Origin: Rhizoclosmatium globosum
Lineage: Eukaryota; Chytridiomycota; Chytridiomycetes; Chytridiales; Chytriomycetaceae
DNA: 64,000 bases
NCBI GenBank assembly: GCA_002104985.1
Contig: MCGO01000027.1
Location: 372,001 to 436,000 of the forward strand
Direction of reading: 5' to 3'
The translations under genes were made by a program, and so were the position numbers. The notes beneath the pieces were generated by a model. It was not told the DNA's origin, made no database searches, and was given only the letters and a program-made list of their open reading frames with translations. Shown here one piece after another: positions 11,923-22,558 of this stretch. Within the stretch, counting starts at the first letter, position 1, and each line of letters starts with the position of its first letter.

Positions 11923-12916
11923 ATGGCAGCCACAGGTCAAGAAACCCGGTTTCAACTTTTGAAAGATGCTAACAATGATAATGATGCAGTGAATTGCAAC
12001 ACACAAGGTCCTCGAGTGGGTGGTGAGAACCACATTTTCCCCCTTCTTGCTTCAAAGTCTCCTACAATACCTCCACCTTTCCTGCAGACAAGTATTATCC
12101 AGTCGAAACTGCAGTGGTGTTTGACGGACGCTTGGCGATTGGTTTGACAGAGGTGGGTGATCTGCACAGCCACCGCTTTCTGAAACTAAACAATCTGTAT
12201 GCAGCCTGTTCTCACAGACTACTTGAGTCGCATCATGTACATGGCAACTGACAAAAATGCAAACCTTGTTGGTAAGTTGCATTGTTTGAGGTTTGCAAGA
12301 TGTTTACCATACAGCTCCAACAGGATTTGCAGCCGTCAATGTCACCCAATCATTGAAAGTCTTCCAAAGCTTTTCCATCTCTATTGTCCCACTTCATGAA
12401 ACTGGGAGCTCCAAAAGCACAAGCAAGAGCAATCTTCCTCTCCAACAGGTTTTGGATGTCTTTGCCAACTGTTTTGGCCACAATCCCCTGCGCCGGGTTA
12501 TTGTGGCAACAAATGAATCTCAAGCAGCTGATTACATCAGAGCATACTTAAAAGTTGGCCGCAAGATAACTCTCCTCACCCTAAATGTTGAACTTGCTGA
12601 GGATTGCAAAGAAACAATGAACCCTGCTTCTCTTGCTAATTTTGATGTCTATCCTCTTGTGAGTTTGCCTCCTAATCCACATGGCCTACACAACCTTTAT
12701 CCATTGGCACTTGTATTTGCAGCAGGAGATGTCACTCCAAGTCCAACTTTGAATCGTTCCAACAACACCTATCATTGTCCTGCCCCTGTTAAGAATGTAG
12801 CTGCAAAAATATTGACTTGGGATCACCCTCCAGATGAACCAGTGCAAAGTTTGGGCCCTGTTGTAGTTACAAAACATGTGTTTCATGGATTTGATGATAA
12901 AGTCATCTTTCACTAA
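11923..12916 (+). CDS. NYN/PIN-like protein with altered active site, 274 aa (copy A)
   Basis: Exons 11923-12022, 12088-12152, 12205-12271, 12324-12916; 825 bp, all phases fit; introns 65, 52 and 52 bp. After a polar N-terminus, VETAVVFDGR (Asp46) sits where NYN nucleases have the first catalytic strand, and RRVIVATNES followed by YIRAYLKVGRKITLLTLN (about 134-165) has the shape of the later NYN strand-helix-strand. The usual S-D-x-D of that strand is replaced by T-N-E and the middle A-D pair is not obvious. I infer a divergent, probably non-catalytic NYN-like domain, possibly related to the NYN gene at 20156. The C-terminal ~100 residues are Pro/Asn/His-rich and unassigned. A possible TAATAAA-like 3' signal lies after the stop (TTAAATAAA at about 12959). 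Confidence 0.6.
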
Positions 12917-13112
12917 GTTGCCTTTCCATTTTAAATTATTATTTTTTTTCTTCTTGTTATTAAATAAAATTCTGTTTCCTTCTCTGTGCAAAATGAATAA
13001 GCTATACAATACCATAAATATATGATAAATTTCACCACCTGACACCAGAATTCACTTTTATAGGAGCAAATGGTTGGGTGTTGCTGGTAAAAATTGAGCA
13101 CAACCCCTTAAA

Positions 13113-16100
13113 ATTCAGCAACTTGGTATGTTGCGACTCACTTTGGGTGTTGTTCAATAGCTCTGTAAAATTGAGCAGACCCATTTAAACAGCTCCCAAA
13201 CACTCCAATTGGATTCCGAAAAGCTCCACAATTCAGCCACATCATCTTGGTAGTATGATTCAGCAACTTGGTATGTTGCGACTCACTTTGGGTGTTGTTC
13301 AATAGCTCTGTAAACTTGAGCAGACCCATTTAAACAGCTCCCAAACACTCCAATTGGATTCCGAAAAGCTCCACAATTCAGCCACATCATCTTGGTAGTA
13401 TGATTCAGCAACTTGGTATGTTGCGACTCACTTTGGGTGTTGTTCAATAGCTCTGTAAAATTGAGCAGACCCATTTAAACAGCTCCCAAACACTCCAATT
13501 GGATTCCGAAAAGCTCCACAATTCAGCCACATCATCTTGGTAGTATGATTCAGCAACTTGGTATGTTGCGACTCACTTTGGGTGTTGTTCAATAGCTCTG
13601 TAAAATTGAGCAGAACCATTTAAACAGCTCCCAAACACTCCAATTGGATTCCGAAAAGCTCCACAATTCAGCCACATCATCTTGGTAGTATGATTCAGCA
13701 ACTTGGTATGTTGCGACTCACTTTGGGTGTTGTTCAATAGCTCTGTAAAATTGAGCAGACCCATTTAAACAGCTCCCAAACACTCCAATTGGATTCCGAA
13801 AAGCTCCACAATTCAGCCACATCATCTTGGTAGTATGATTCAGCAACTTGGTATGTTGCGACTCACTTTGGGTGTTGTTCAATAGCTCTGTAAAATTGAG
13901 CAGACCCATTTAAACAGCTCCCAAACACTCCAATTGGATTCCGAAAAGCTCCACAATTCAGCCACATCATCTTGGTAGTATGATTCAGCAACTTGGTATG
14001 TTGCGACTCACTTTGGGTGTTGTTCAATAGCTCTGTAAAATTGAGCAGACCCATTTAAACAGCTCCCAAACACTCCAATTGGATTCCGAAAAGCTCCACA
14101 ATTCAGCCACATCATCTTGGTAGTATGATTCAGCAACTTGGTATGTTGCGACTCACTTTGGGTGTTGTTCAATAGCTCTGTAAAATTGAGCAGACCCATT
14201 TAAACAGCTCCCAAACACTCCAATTGGATTCCGAAAAGCTCCACAATTCAGCCACATCATCTTGGTAGTATGATTCAGCAACTTGGTATGTTGCGACTCA
14301 CTTTGGGTGTTGTTCAATAGCTCTGTAAAATTGAGCAGAACCATTTAAACAGCTCCCAAACACTCCAATTGGATTCCGAAAAGCTCCACAATTCAGCCAC
14401 ATCATCTTGGTAGTATGATTCAGCAACTTGGTATGTTGCGACTCACTTTGGGTGTTGTTCAATAGCTCTGTAAAATTGAGCAGACCCATTTAAACAGCTC
14501 CCAAACACTCCAATTGGATTCCGAAAAGCTCCACAATTCAGCCACATCATCTTGGTAGTATGATTCAGCAACTTGGTATGTTGCGACTCACTTTGGGTGT
14601 TGTTCAATAGCTCTGTAAAATTGAGCAGACCCATTTAAACAGCTCCCAAACACTCCAATTGGATTCCGAAAAGCTCCACAATTCAGCCACATCATCTTGG
14701 TAGTATGATTCAGCAACTTGGTATGTTGCGACTCACTTTGGGTGTTGTTCAATAGCTCTGTAAAATTGAGCAGACCCATTTAAACAGCTCCCAAACACTC
14801 CAATTGGATTCCGAAAGCTCCACAATTCAGCCACATCATCTTGGTAGTATGATTCAGCAACTTGGTATGTTGCGACTCACTTTGGGTGTTGTTCAATAGC
14901 TCTGTAAAATTGAGCAGAACCATTTAAACAGCTCCCAAACACTCCAATTGGATTCCGAAAAGCTCCACAATTCAGCCACATCATCTTGGTAGTATGATTC
15001 AGCAACTTGGTATGTTGCGACTCACTTTGGGTGTTGTTCAATAGCTCTGTAAACTTGAGCAGACCCATTTAAACAGCTCCCAAACACTCCAATTGGATTC
15101 CGAAAAGCTCCACAATTCAGCCACATCATCTTGGTAGTATGATTCAGCAACTTGGTATGTTGCAACTCACTTTGGGTGTTGTTCAATAGCTCTGTAAAAT
15201 TGAGCAGACCCATTTAAACAGCTCCCAAACACTCCAATTGGATTCCGAAAAGCTCCACAATTCAGCCACATCATCTTGGTAATATGATTCAGCAACTTGG
15301 TATGTTGCGACTAACTTTGGGTGTTGTTCAATAGCTCTGTAAAATTGAGCAGACCCATTTAAACAGCTCCCAAACACTCCAATTGGATTCCGAAAAGCTC
15401 CACAATTCAGCCACATCATCTTGGTAGTATGATTCAGCAGCTTGGTATGTTGCGACTCACTTTGGGTGTTGTTCAATAGCTCTGTAAAATTGAGCAGAAC
15501 CATTTAAACAGCTCCCAAACACTCCAATTGGATTCCGAAAAGCTCCACAATTCAGCCACATCATCTTGGTAGTATGATTCAGCAACTTGGTATGTTGCGA
15601 CTCACTTTGGGTGTTGTTCAATAGCTCTGTAAAATTGAGCAGAACCATTTAAACAGCTCCCAAACACTCCAATTGGATTCCGAAAAGCTCCACAATTCAG
15701 CCACATCATCTTGGTAGTATGATTCAGCAACTTGGTATGTTGCGACTCACTTTGGGTGTTGTTCAATAGCTCTGTAAAATTGAGCAGACCCATTTAAACA
15801 GCTCCCAAACACTCCAATTGGATTCCGAAAAGCTCCACAATTCAGCCACATCATCTTGGTAGTATGATTCAGCAACTTGGTATGTTGCGACTCACTTTGG
15901 GTGTTGTTCAATAGCTCTGTAAAATTGAGCAGACCCATTTAAACAGCTCCCAAACACTCCAATTGGATTCCGAAAAGCTCCACAATTCAGCCACATCATC
16001 TTGGTAGTATGATTCAGCAACTTGGTATGTTGCGACTCACTTTGGGTGTTGTTCAATAGCTCTGTAAAATTGAGCAGACCCATTTAAACAGCTCCCAAAC

Positions 16101-16560
16101 ACTCCAATTGGATTCCGAAAGCTCCACAATTCAGCCACATCATCTTGGTAGTATGATTCAGCAACTTGGTATGTTGCGACTCACTTTGGGTGTTGTTCAA
16201 TAGCTCTGTAAAATTGAGCAGAACCATTTAAACAGCTCCCAAACACTCCAATTGGATTCCGAAAAGCTCCACAATTCAGCCACATCATCTTGGTAGTATG
16301 ATTCAGCAACTTGGTATGTTGCGACTCACTTTGGGTGTTGTTCAATAGCTCTGTAAAATTGAGCAGAACCATTTAAACAGCTCCCAAACACTCCAATTGG
16401 ATTCCGAAAAGCTCCACAATTCAGCCACATCATCTTGGTAGTATGATTCAGCAACTTGGTATGTTGCGACTCACTTTGGGTGTTGTTCAATAGCTCTGTA
16501 AAATTGAGCAGAACCATTTAAACAGCTCCCAAACACTCCAATTGGATTCCGAAAAGCTCC
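13113..16560. repeat. 145-bp satellite array, about 23.8 units (array A)
   Basis: Near-identical 145-bp units begin at 13113 (ATTCAGCAACTTGG...) and end at 16560. Variants recur in the same order in both arrays: GAGCAGACCC versus GAGCAGAACC, TAAACTTGAG versus TAAAATTGAG, and units one base shorter (CCGAAAGCTCC, at 14809 and 16115). Just upstream, 13068-13112 is a diverged partial unit (GGGTGTTGCTGG...GAGCACAACC), likely the founder edge. Overlapping 63-codon ORFs on the minus strand shift frame in each unit and are not regarded as genes. The array lies between convergent genes. Confidence 0.95.
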
Positions 16561-16763
16561 TAGTGAGGTGTACAAAAGCTGTTCAGCTTGGATACAGATG
16601 AGGTACAGTGTTTATAAAGTATGAGTGTATTATTTGGGTTTTTCCTGAAAGTTGTGCAGGGGTTGTTGGGAGCAACTTTCAAATTCACAAAATGAAGGGC
16701 AGCAATGTGACACATTATCAGCACCAATGAATGCAAAGAGTGATGCTGCCACAGCATTACTAA

Positions 16764-17403
16764 CTATTCAACAGGGGGTGCATCCTCTTTTGAATCTATA
16801 TTGAAGCATTGAGTCCAACCAATCATTTGTGTCTTGTGATCCTGAGTGTTCTTGTGTCTGAACAATAGTCCAGCCGAGTCATCCCAATGGAAACCCAATA
16901 TTGCTTGTTTTTCATCCATGTAGATTGATTCTACTTGGGTCTTGAAGCTTTTGTGGCTGATTGTGATGTGCTTGCCAGGAAATGTAAGAGAGGAGGTCAA
17001 AGTGGGAAGGGATCACAATCAGCAAATATTCTTCCTTAAAGTCTTTAATTTCAGGTAGCATACTTTTTGTTTTGTGGAAATAAAGGGCAGAGAGTCTGTT
17101 GTAGGGGAATATCCATGACAGCGTCCTGAGTACATGGAAGTCAATGCAGTCATGTTCAAATACTGAAATGCCCCCTGTACTATCACAGAAACTTAGTGGC
17201 AAATGGCAGTGGAATTGTCGACAATGGGGATGGTGGTGAATGGGGATTGTGGAAGTATGCATTGAAGGGCATTAGTACTTGTTTTCCATCAGAGATCCAT
17301 GGCTTCCATCGTTTGCATGGATGAAGGGATTGGATTCTTCGGATTTGGAGGGGTGGTGAATATTGAGGAATGTTAGTGGAGGACAAGTTTTTGAATGGGT
17401 CAT
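16764..17403 (-). CDS. Unknown 168-aa protein, three exons (copy A)
   Basis: Exons 17279-17403, 17017-17191, 16764-16970; 507 bp with phase kept; introns 87 and 46 bp. Start ATG at 17403. The N-terminal 40 residues are polar (MTHSKTCPPLTF...). The rest looks like a compact beta-rich domain, with FCDSTGGISVFEHDCIDFH, then KQAILGFHWDDSAGLLFRH, and ends in DAPPVE. No family recognised. Without the 46-bp intron the same region would appear as two ORFs in different frames. It is the most downstream of three minus-strand genes (this, 17936-18917, 19073-19494). Confidence 0.6.
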
Positions 17404-17935
17404 GAGTGTCAGTTGGTTGTGTTTCAGATTATGATGCTCATGATGATGATGAAGAAGAATTAGCTTCCGACAGAGGAATGTTTGTACTTATGTTGAAGAC
17501 AAAGAGGCTGGGTGGTTCAATAATGGAGCATTCAAGTTGACGTCAGAAACTCAAAATTGACGTATGACTGGATATAAGAATTTCAATTCCCTCCAGCTCA
17601 AACACAATTACCTTGTCTGAAATGACACTACTGGAAGTTGCAAAATCACAATTGTCATTTTGAATATTTGTTTTGGGAACTGGTACAAGAACGACAGTTG
17701 TTTAATATTTATTCAATCAAGGTGAGCTACTTCCACTCAACAACAACGTCCACTGAACTAGCTCTTTCTCCGGCACAGAGTTCTCTTGCATCTGCAACTG
17801 CTTCCTTTTTGTAACAGCATGTCCCCAATCCACCCTCCCATCCACGTCAGCTTCCTTGAAAACAACATCTTTCACTCACCAGCCTGAAACAAACCCTTTT
17901 CTCTGAACGCCATCAAACTCTACTCCACTCTTGAT
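17404..17935. other. Intergenic (A); same at 42578-43109 in B
   Basis: No gene assigned. A plus-strand open stretch at about 17428-17540 begins after a TGTTTCAG acceptor-like site and encodes an acidic peptide (YDAHDDDEEELASD...), but no partner exon was found. The rest is AT-rich sequence that should include the promoter of the 168-aa gene. Confidence 0.4.
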
Positions 17936-18917
17936 TCACAATCCACACTTCCCAACCACACCGTTAATATTAAACTTCCCACCTTTCGGCCGCATCACAT
18001 ACAGCACTCGCACAAGGGAGTCCAACACCATTGTGGCAGCATTCCTGTCCCAAGACAAGAAAACAAGGACCAAATTCCAGGAAGTGAATTCTGCCCACCA
18101 CCTCCCAACGCATACTCGAAATAGATCCTGCAATCGTACCTCCGCGGCTTCCTTGACGCATTGGATATGCATAAACTCACTCTTCTCAGACCCCGTTTCA
18201 GAATCATGGCCACGTCCACGGTTGTAGATGTTCGAATTGGTAACTGACTGCGTAAAGAACAACTTGTGGAGCAAGTTCCCCCTGAACCCTCAACAAAACC
18301 ATCGTCCCGTCGACCAGCTCCAAGTCTCCCCACATCTCGCATAGAAGATGGAGGACAAGAGCGGTGATGCACTGAACCTGTTTCTGCACGTCAGTGCAAA
18401 TGAATAATCCTTTCAGAGAGTAGTTACCAGATTTGATGACTGTTCCCAATTCCAAGCATACTTCTCCCTGTCCTCGCTGTAGCAGAACCAACCAACACAA
18501 TGGAAAAAGGAACCACGCTTCATAATCCCAAAATCTCGTGGATTCAAACCCGACTCGCTCGGCAACGCTCAATTAGATCCAACCTGGACCAAGATGGTGC
18601 AACCTTCCCGTTTAGACACAACAGTGGCAGCAATGTCCCCCTCCTTCCCCAGTTAACCATCCAAAATTAGTCCCACTCACAACAACAGTCTCCTCTTCAA
18701 AACCAGAATTAACAGTCCATCTCCTTGTTTCGATGGGAACGACCCGTCGTCATTCGAAGAAGAACTTGCACTCAAGAACTCCTGCTGTGCGTAGAAATAC
18801 CGGCTGAAGCCACTGTCTCCCTGTTGCGGGAACTTTCAAATTGATGGAAGACATGGGCTCGCTGGGAGACTGTGGGCAGAGAGACGTAGTGTAGGATTCT
18901 GATTCCATGGACTCCAT
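17936..18917 (-). CDS. Unknown 245-aa protein, five exons (copy A)
   Basis: Exons 18772-18917, 18681-18723, 18584-18643, 18300-18476, 17936-18247; 738 bp, phases consistent; introns 48, 37, 107 and 52 bp. The 37-bp intron and a GTTTTG donor are unusual. Start taken at ATG 18917 (MESMESES...); the frame is open further upstream, so an earlier exon is possible. N-terminus is Ser/Glu-rich; the centre contains SGNYSLKGLFICTDVQK; the C-terminal 104 residues form one exon with a helical, Trp-rich core (RVCVGRWWAEFTSWNLVLVF). I do not recognise the family. Confidence 0.5.
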
Positions 18918-19072
18918 TGTTGGGTCATTCAACAGCGGTTGATGATCGACGCCGAGGATTTGTTGTGGACCGAGTGGCTTTGATGAGGATGCATTTTGTG
19001 GCCTGTGGATGTTGCACGGGGTTGGGTTGGGGTGTTTGTTGTTGAGGGAAATGCTTCAAGGTTGCAGGAGAA

Positions 19073-19494
19073 TTAGATGGGTGGTGGAAGCTGTGAGGGT
19101 TGGAACATCTTGAGCTTCAGCGATTGCACACGTCTTTGAATATCGTTTCGTTCCTTCTTTGAGGGCTTGAAAGCGGAAAATACCGCGAAGGATGTGGCAT
19201 GGCACAGGAACGAGCAGAAAGGCAGGAGTGTCAAGTCGGGAGGAGGTTGAGACCTGCCGTCATAATGAAACCAGGATCCGCAGGCATGACAACTGTGTTG
19301 AGCTAATGTAAGTGGATGTGATCGAATGGACATAGAACCTACATAAACTTGTTGGCATTAGTTAACAGTTCAGGAAGGCGACTGGTATCTGATATCGCGA
19401 ACATTGTCTCGGGAGTCAAGAGGCAATCCGTCATGAAGAAGTTGGAGTGTGAGTGTGTCTTGTTTTCGGACACTCTTCTTTTTTTCATTATCAT
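19073..19494 (-). CDS. Putative zinc-binding 123-aa protein, two exons (copy A)
   Basis: Exons 19343-19494 and 19073-19292 (372 bp), with a 50-bp intron ending CTCAACACAG. Start ATG 19494, followed by a basic segment (KKRR). The junction reads LLTNANKFICHACGSW, giving Cys52-x2-Cys55, and a second pair Cys77-x3-Cys81 (FCSFLCHA) could complete a zinc site; the C-terminus is basic (KPSKKERNDIQRR). The layout, leucine-rich helix then CxxCG-W, recalls Rpr2/Rpp21-type RNase P/MRP subunits, but the similarity is too weak to name it. Confidence 0.5.
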
Positions 19495-20155
19495 CAAATT
19501 TGAGACTTGAGAGCTTTTGCTTTGAAATAGGAGAAAGATATTCATGCCTGAGTTCAACAGTTATTCAGTTTAAATATACTATTTGGACAGAATCAAGACA
19601 GTCGTGAAACAGGATTGCCTGCAACTTGAAGCTGAGATAAAGAATACAAAACACTGCATCCTTTGATAAAAACCTTTAGAAACTGGACCTTCCTTGCTTG
19701 TGTGTATCGATACTCAGAATAAAACTCAAATCTCCATGTCTCAGGTGCTGCATTATTCTTTCATTATTGCTTTTGCTTGTTGTCAATTTTGCACAAACGA
19801 GTTTTTCCGCTGTCTCGTAACAAACAAAATCTTAACCCCAAAGCCTGTACGTGCCTTCTCCTCCACACCTTTGTTTCCACTCCCTCTCTGCCTCTCTCTC
19901 TCTCTCTCTCTCCGCCACAACCAAACTTCAGTTGAGCTGAGTAAATGCACAATGAAGGATAAATTGTGTTCCACAGTGCTGTCAAACATTCTTTCCCATC
20001 TTTGCCCCACCTCTACGCGTCTTGCACCTTATCCTTGATGATTACGTGCTAATATATCTTACAGAAGAAATTCAAAAACACACCAACTACCCCAAGTCCA
20101 AAGACTAAGCTAAGTTATTCTATTTGTTGATAACAACAACCCCAAAACTACAGGA
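19495..20155 (+). promoter_or_regulatory. Upstream region of NYN gene with (TC)n tract (A); 44669-45329 in B
   Basis: Between the divergent 123-aa gene and the NYN gene. It holds a (TC)n tract at 19892-19912 and, before the NYN start, acceptor-like sites TATATCTTACAG and AACTACAG, so a 5' non-coding exon is possible. A 29-codon open frame starting at 19952 could be an upstream ORF. Unit C keeps the last 450 bases of this region (from about 61350) with SNPs and a longer TC tract. Confidence 0.4.
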
Positions 20156-20872
20156 ATGCCACGGTACGTTTACGTATTCTTGGATAGCGAAAACGTGCCA
20201 CCAGGGAGGCATCAGGTATGACTGTTTGTTGGTAAACCTCCACGTATTGGTGTTCTAACTACTCTTTGCTTTCAGAGCAGTAGCTCGTATTTCCAGGCCA
20301 TCATGGAACCCTTCATGGCACCCCAGACTCCCGGCGAGGAGGTTGTACCTGGATGCTTTGAAGTGATGACTGGGATTCGGTCGCGCAATGCTGGGACCAA
20401 CCATCAGATCTCTGGCTACAGAGCGGCTGGCTGTGGATTCCGCGAGTCTTTGGTTGACGAACCAGAGGCTGCTGACAGCATCCACGGAGCCGGAATCCGC
20501 CAGGCTGTGGATTTCCACATGCGATTCCGCGCACAAGAACCTGCCACGCTGGTCCATGTCAGTTCTGACACTGGATTTTTTGGTCCCATAGCTGCTGCCG
20601 TGCACGCAGGGTTCGATGTGGTGGTGGTACACACTGGAAACAGGTTCAGCCTCACCAAGTACCACGCCTTGGCACAGGGTCTTGCTGCACCCACTCTTGT
20701 GTCAATTTCGAGCCTCAAGAACAAAACCTACACATATACAATGCAGCCTCGTGTTCCTCCGACTGCAGAGTACATGGTTCCTCTTCTTCCCAACATACTT
20801 CCTCCACAAGTCGCAGCCAACTGGCAAGAGGGAGCTGGTCATTTTATGAGACCACAGCTATTGTTTGATTAG
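20156..20872 (+). CDS. NYN-domain (PIN-like RNase) protein, 218 aa (copy A)
   Basis: Two exons, 20156-20215 and 20276-20872, with a 60-bp intron (GTATGAC...TTTCAG). The first strand reads YVYVFLDSENVP (Asp10, Asn13), the NYN signature; the middle acidic site is EAADSIHGAGIRQAVDFHM (Asp86); the third is LVHVSSDTGFFGPIAAAV (Asp117), then HAGFDVVVVHTGN as the closing strand. NYN proteins (MARF1, N4BP1, LabA/YacP-like) are metal-dependent RNases. The usual S-D-x-D is S-D-T-G here, so the fourth acid is missing while three remain. The C-terminal ~65 residues (PRVPPTAEYMVPLLPNILPP) are outside the core. Substrate and pathway are unknown. The same gene lies in units B (intact) and C (frameshifted). 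Confidence 0.8.
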
Positions 20873-20940
20873 TTGATGAAGGGAATGAAGGGTTGAAATG
20901 GGTTTGTTGCTGTATATGTTGCTGGAACCTGGAGGATGAA

Positions 20941-21570
20941 CGGTGGAAAGGGCAGCGCAGTTATGGCGTGGTGTCGGGTTGAAGGGAGGGATAATTGGTG
21001 TGCTGTATAGAGGTGGAAAGGGCAGCGCAGTTATGGCGTGGTGTTGGGTTGAAGGGAGGGATAATTGGTGTGCTGTATAGAGGTGGAAAGGGCAGCGCAG
21101 TTATGGCGTGGTGTTGGGTTGAAGGGAGGGATAATTGGTGTGCTGTATAGAGGTGGAAAGGGCAGCGCAGTTATGGCGTGGTGTTGGGTTGAAGGGAGGG
21201 ATAATTGGTGTGCTGTATAGAGGTGGAAAGGGCAGCGCAGTTATGGCGTGGTGTTGGGTTGAAGGGAGGGATAATTGGTGTGCTGTATAGAGGTGGAAAG
21301 GGCAGCGCAGTTATGGCGTGGTGTTGGGTTGAAGGGAGGGATAATTGGTGTGCTGTATAGAGGTGGAAAGGGCAGCGCAGTTATGGCGTGGTGTTGGGTT
21401 GAAGGGAGGGATAATTGGTGTGCTGTATAGAGGTGGAAAGGGCAGCGCAGTTATGGCGTGGTGTTGGGTTGAAGGGAGGGATAATTGGTGTGCTGTATAG
21501 AGGTGGAAAGGGCAGCGCAGTTATGGCGTGGTGTTGGGTTGAAGGGAGGGATAATTGGTGTGCTGTATAG
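20941..21570. repeat. 70-bp minisatellite, 9 units (A)
   Basis: Nine head-to-tail 70-bp units starting at 20941, 21011 and so on to 21501, differing only by GTGTCGGG in the first and GTGTTGGG in the others. It begins 68 bp after the NYN stop codon, so it probably lies in or near the 3' UTR. Units B and C have 3 and 2 copies. Confidence 0.97.
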
Positions 21571-21975
21571 AGGGTGGTTGAAGGGTGGGATTTATCCAGG
21601 ATTCGGGAGTAGAAGTTGGTGTTTCTTTATTCAATCTGTTTTTATCCAAATACAAATATCATTCTATCAGTCACTTTATTCTGATGTGATGTAGACAATA
21701 CTTTTGTGGCTAAACACAACGAAATGTTTCGGACATCCTCCTTTTTTTCCATTCTTTCCTGTGCACGACGTCTCCTTCTCCAACCATTCCCCAACTAACT
21801 CTTCACCTGTGATGCTACATTTCTTGTTCATTCACTGTGATGCCTGATGCGCCTCAGGCGGAGAGTGGCTTCTGCGATGCACAGTAACCAAATGCGCCTC
21901 AGGCGGAACTTGTGTGTGTGTGTTGCAGCTAGCCCAATGGAGTTACAGTGACTGGGAAATAGAGCATTCAAAGGT
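21571..21975. other. Spacer with paired GCGCCTCAGGCGG inverted motif (A)
   Basis: No gene. Two copies of ATGCGCCTCAGGCGGA lie at about 21848-21863 and 21891-21906. Each contains CGCCT-C-AGGCG, an inverted repeat with a one-base centre, which could be a protein-binding site or small hairpin. A short (TG)n tract follows. The same pair exists in B (about 46600 and 46645) and C (about 63014 and 63060). Confidence 0.5.
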
Positions 21976-22110
21976 GGTTTGTTGGATGGTTTGTTGGTTG
22001 GATGGTTTGTTGGATGGTTGGTTGGTTGGATGGTTTGTTGGTTGGTTTGTTGGTTGGTTGGATGGTTGGTTGGTTGGTTGCGTTGGTTGGTTGGTTGGTT
22101 GGTTGGTTGG
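21976..22110. repeat. TTGG/TTTG microsatellite (A)
   Basis: Impure (TTGG)n with TTTG and ATGG interruptions. Translated it gives VGWLVG-like ORFs, which I do not consider genes. Length differs between units (A 135, B about 123, C about 80 bp), as expected for replication slippage. Confidence 0.9.
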
Positions 22111-22558
22111 AGAGATCGTGTTGCTTATCCTGCTGGACACCTCCAAACTCGACCCTTCAGTCGTTTCTCCAGTGCAACCACGCGCAAACAATGTCTGATT
22201 GGCAATGGGCTCTCTGCATCGCTTGATTGGAAAGGTAAGCTTTTGTTGTGCACTTTATGTTTTCTCATACTCATCTTTTGGGCATCTAATATATAGTATC
22301 GAATATCATTATTGATACTGGAATGTGCTGCCATGCATATTTTCGCTCGACGAGGACCCTTGCGTTGATCAGACGGCCACACATCAATTCAACCAAAGAT
22401 TGTGCAAGTATACACTCAAGAATATGGTTTCAAGCAAACTTCTGGTGAAGGGACTAGCAGTATGTTCAAATATTGATGGATAAGAAGAGGTAAGACATCC
22501 CCGTCTCTCAGGTTGGCGCTAAAAACATCATTCTGTCAGTTTCTCTTCACAAACAATC

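Noticed and set aside
13138..16517. Repeated 63-codon minus-strand ORFs across the 145-bp satellite
   Set aside because: Unit length is not a multiple of three, each ORF spills into the next unit in a new frame, and there is no start context or splice logic; they are by-products of the repeat.
615..16560. Transposon or retroelement origin for the arrays
   Set aside because: No reverse transcriptase, transposase, integrase, terminal repeats or target-site duplications were visible in any frame.
16764..17403. Frameshifted pseudogene for the 168-aa gene
   Set aside because: Apparent frame breaks disappear when 87-bp and 46-bp GT-AG introns are removed; phases match exactly.
18540..18580. tRNA-like T-arm on the minus strand (GGGTTTGAATCC)
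   Set aside because: Only about 40 bases show any resemblance; no acceptor stem, D-arm or anticodon arm could be paired, and it lies in a predicted intron.
21914..22296. ORFs with VGWLVG repeats
   Set aside because: Translation of the TTGG microsatellite; length differs in every unit and all frames are open.
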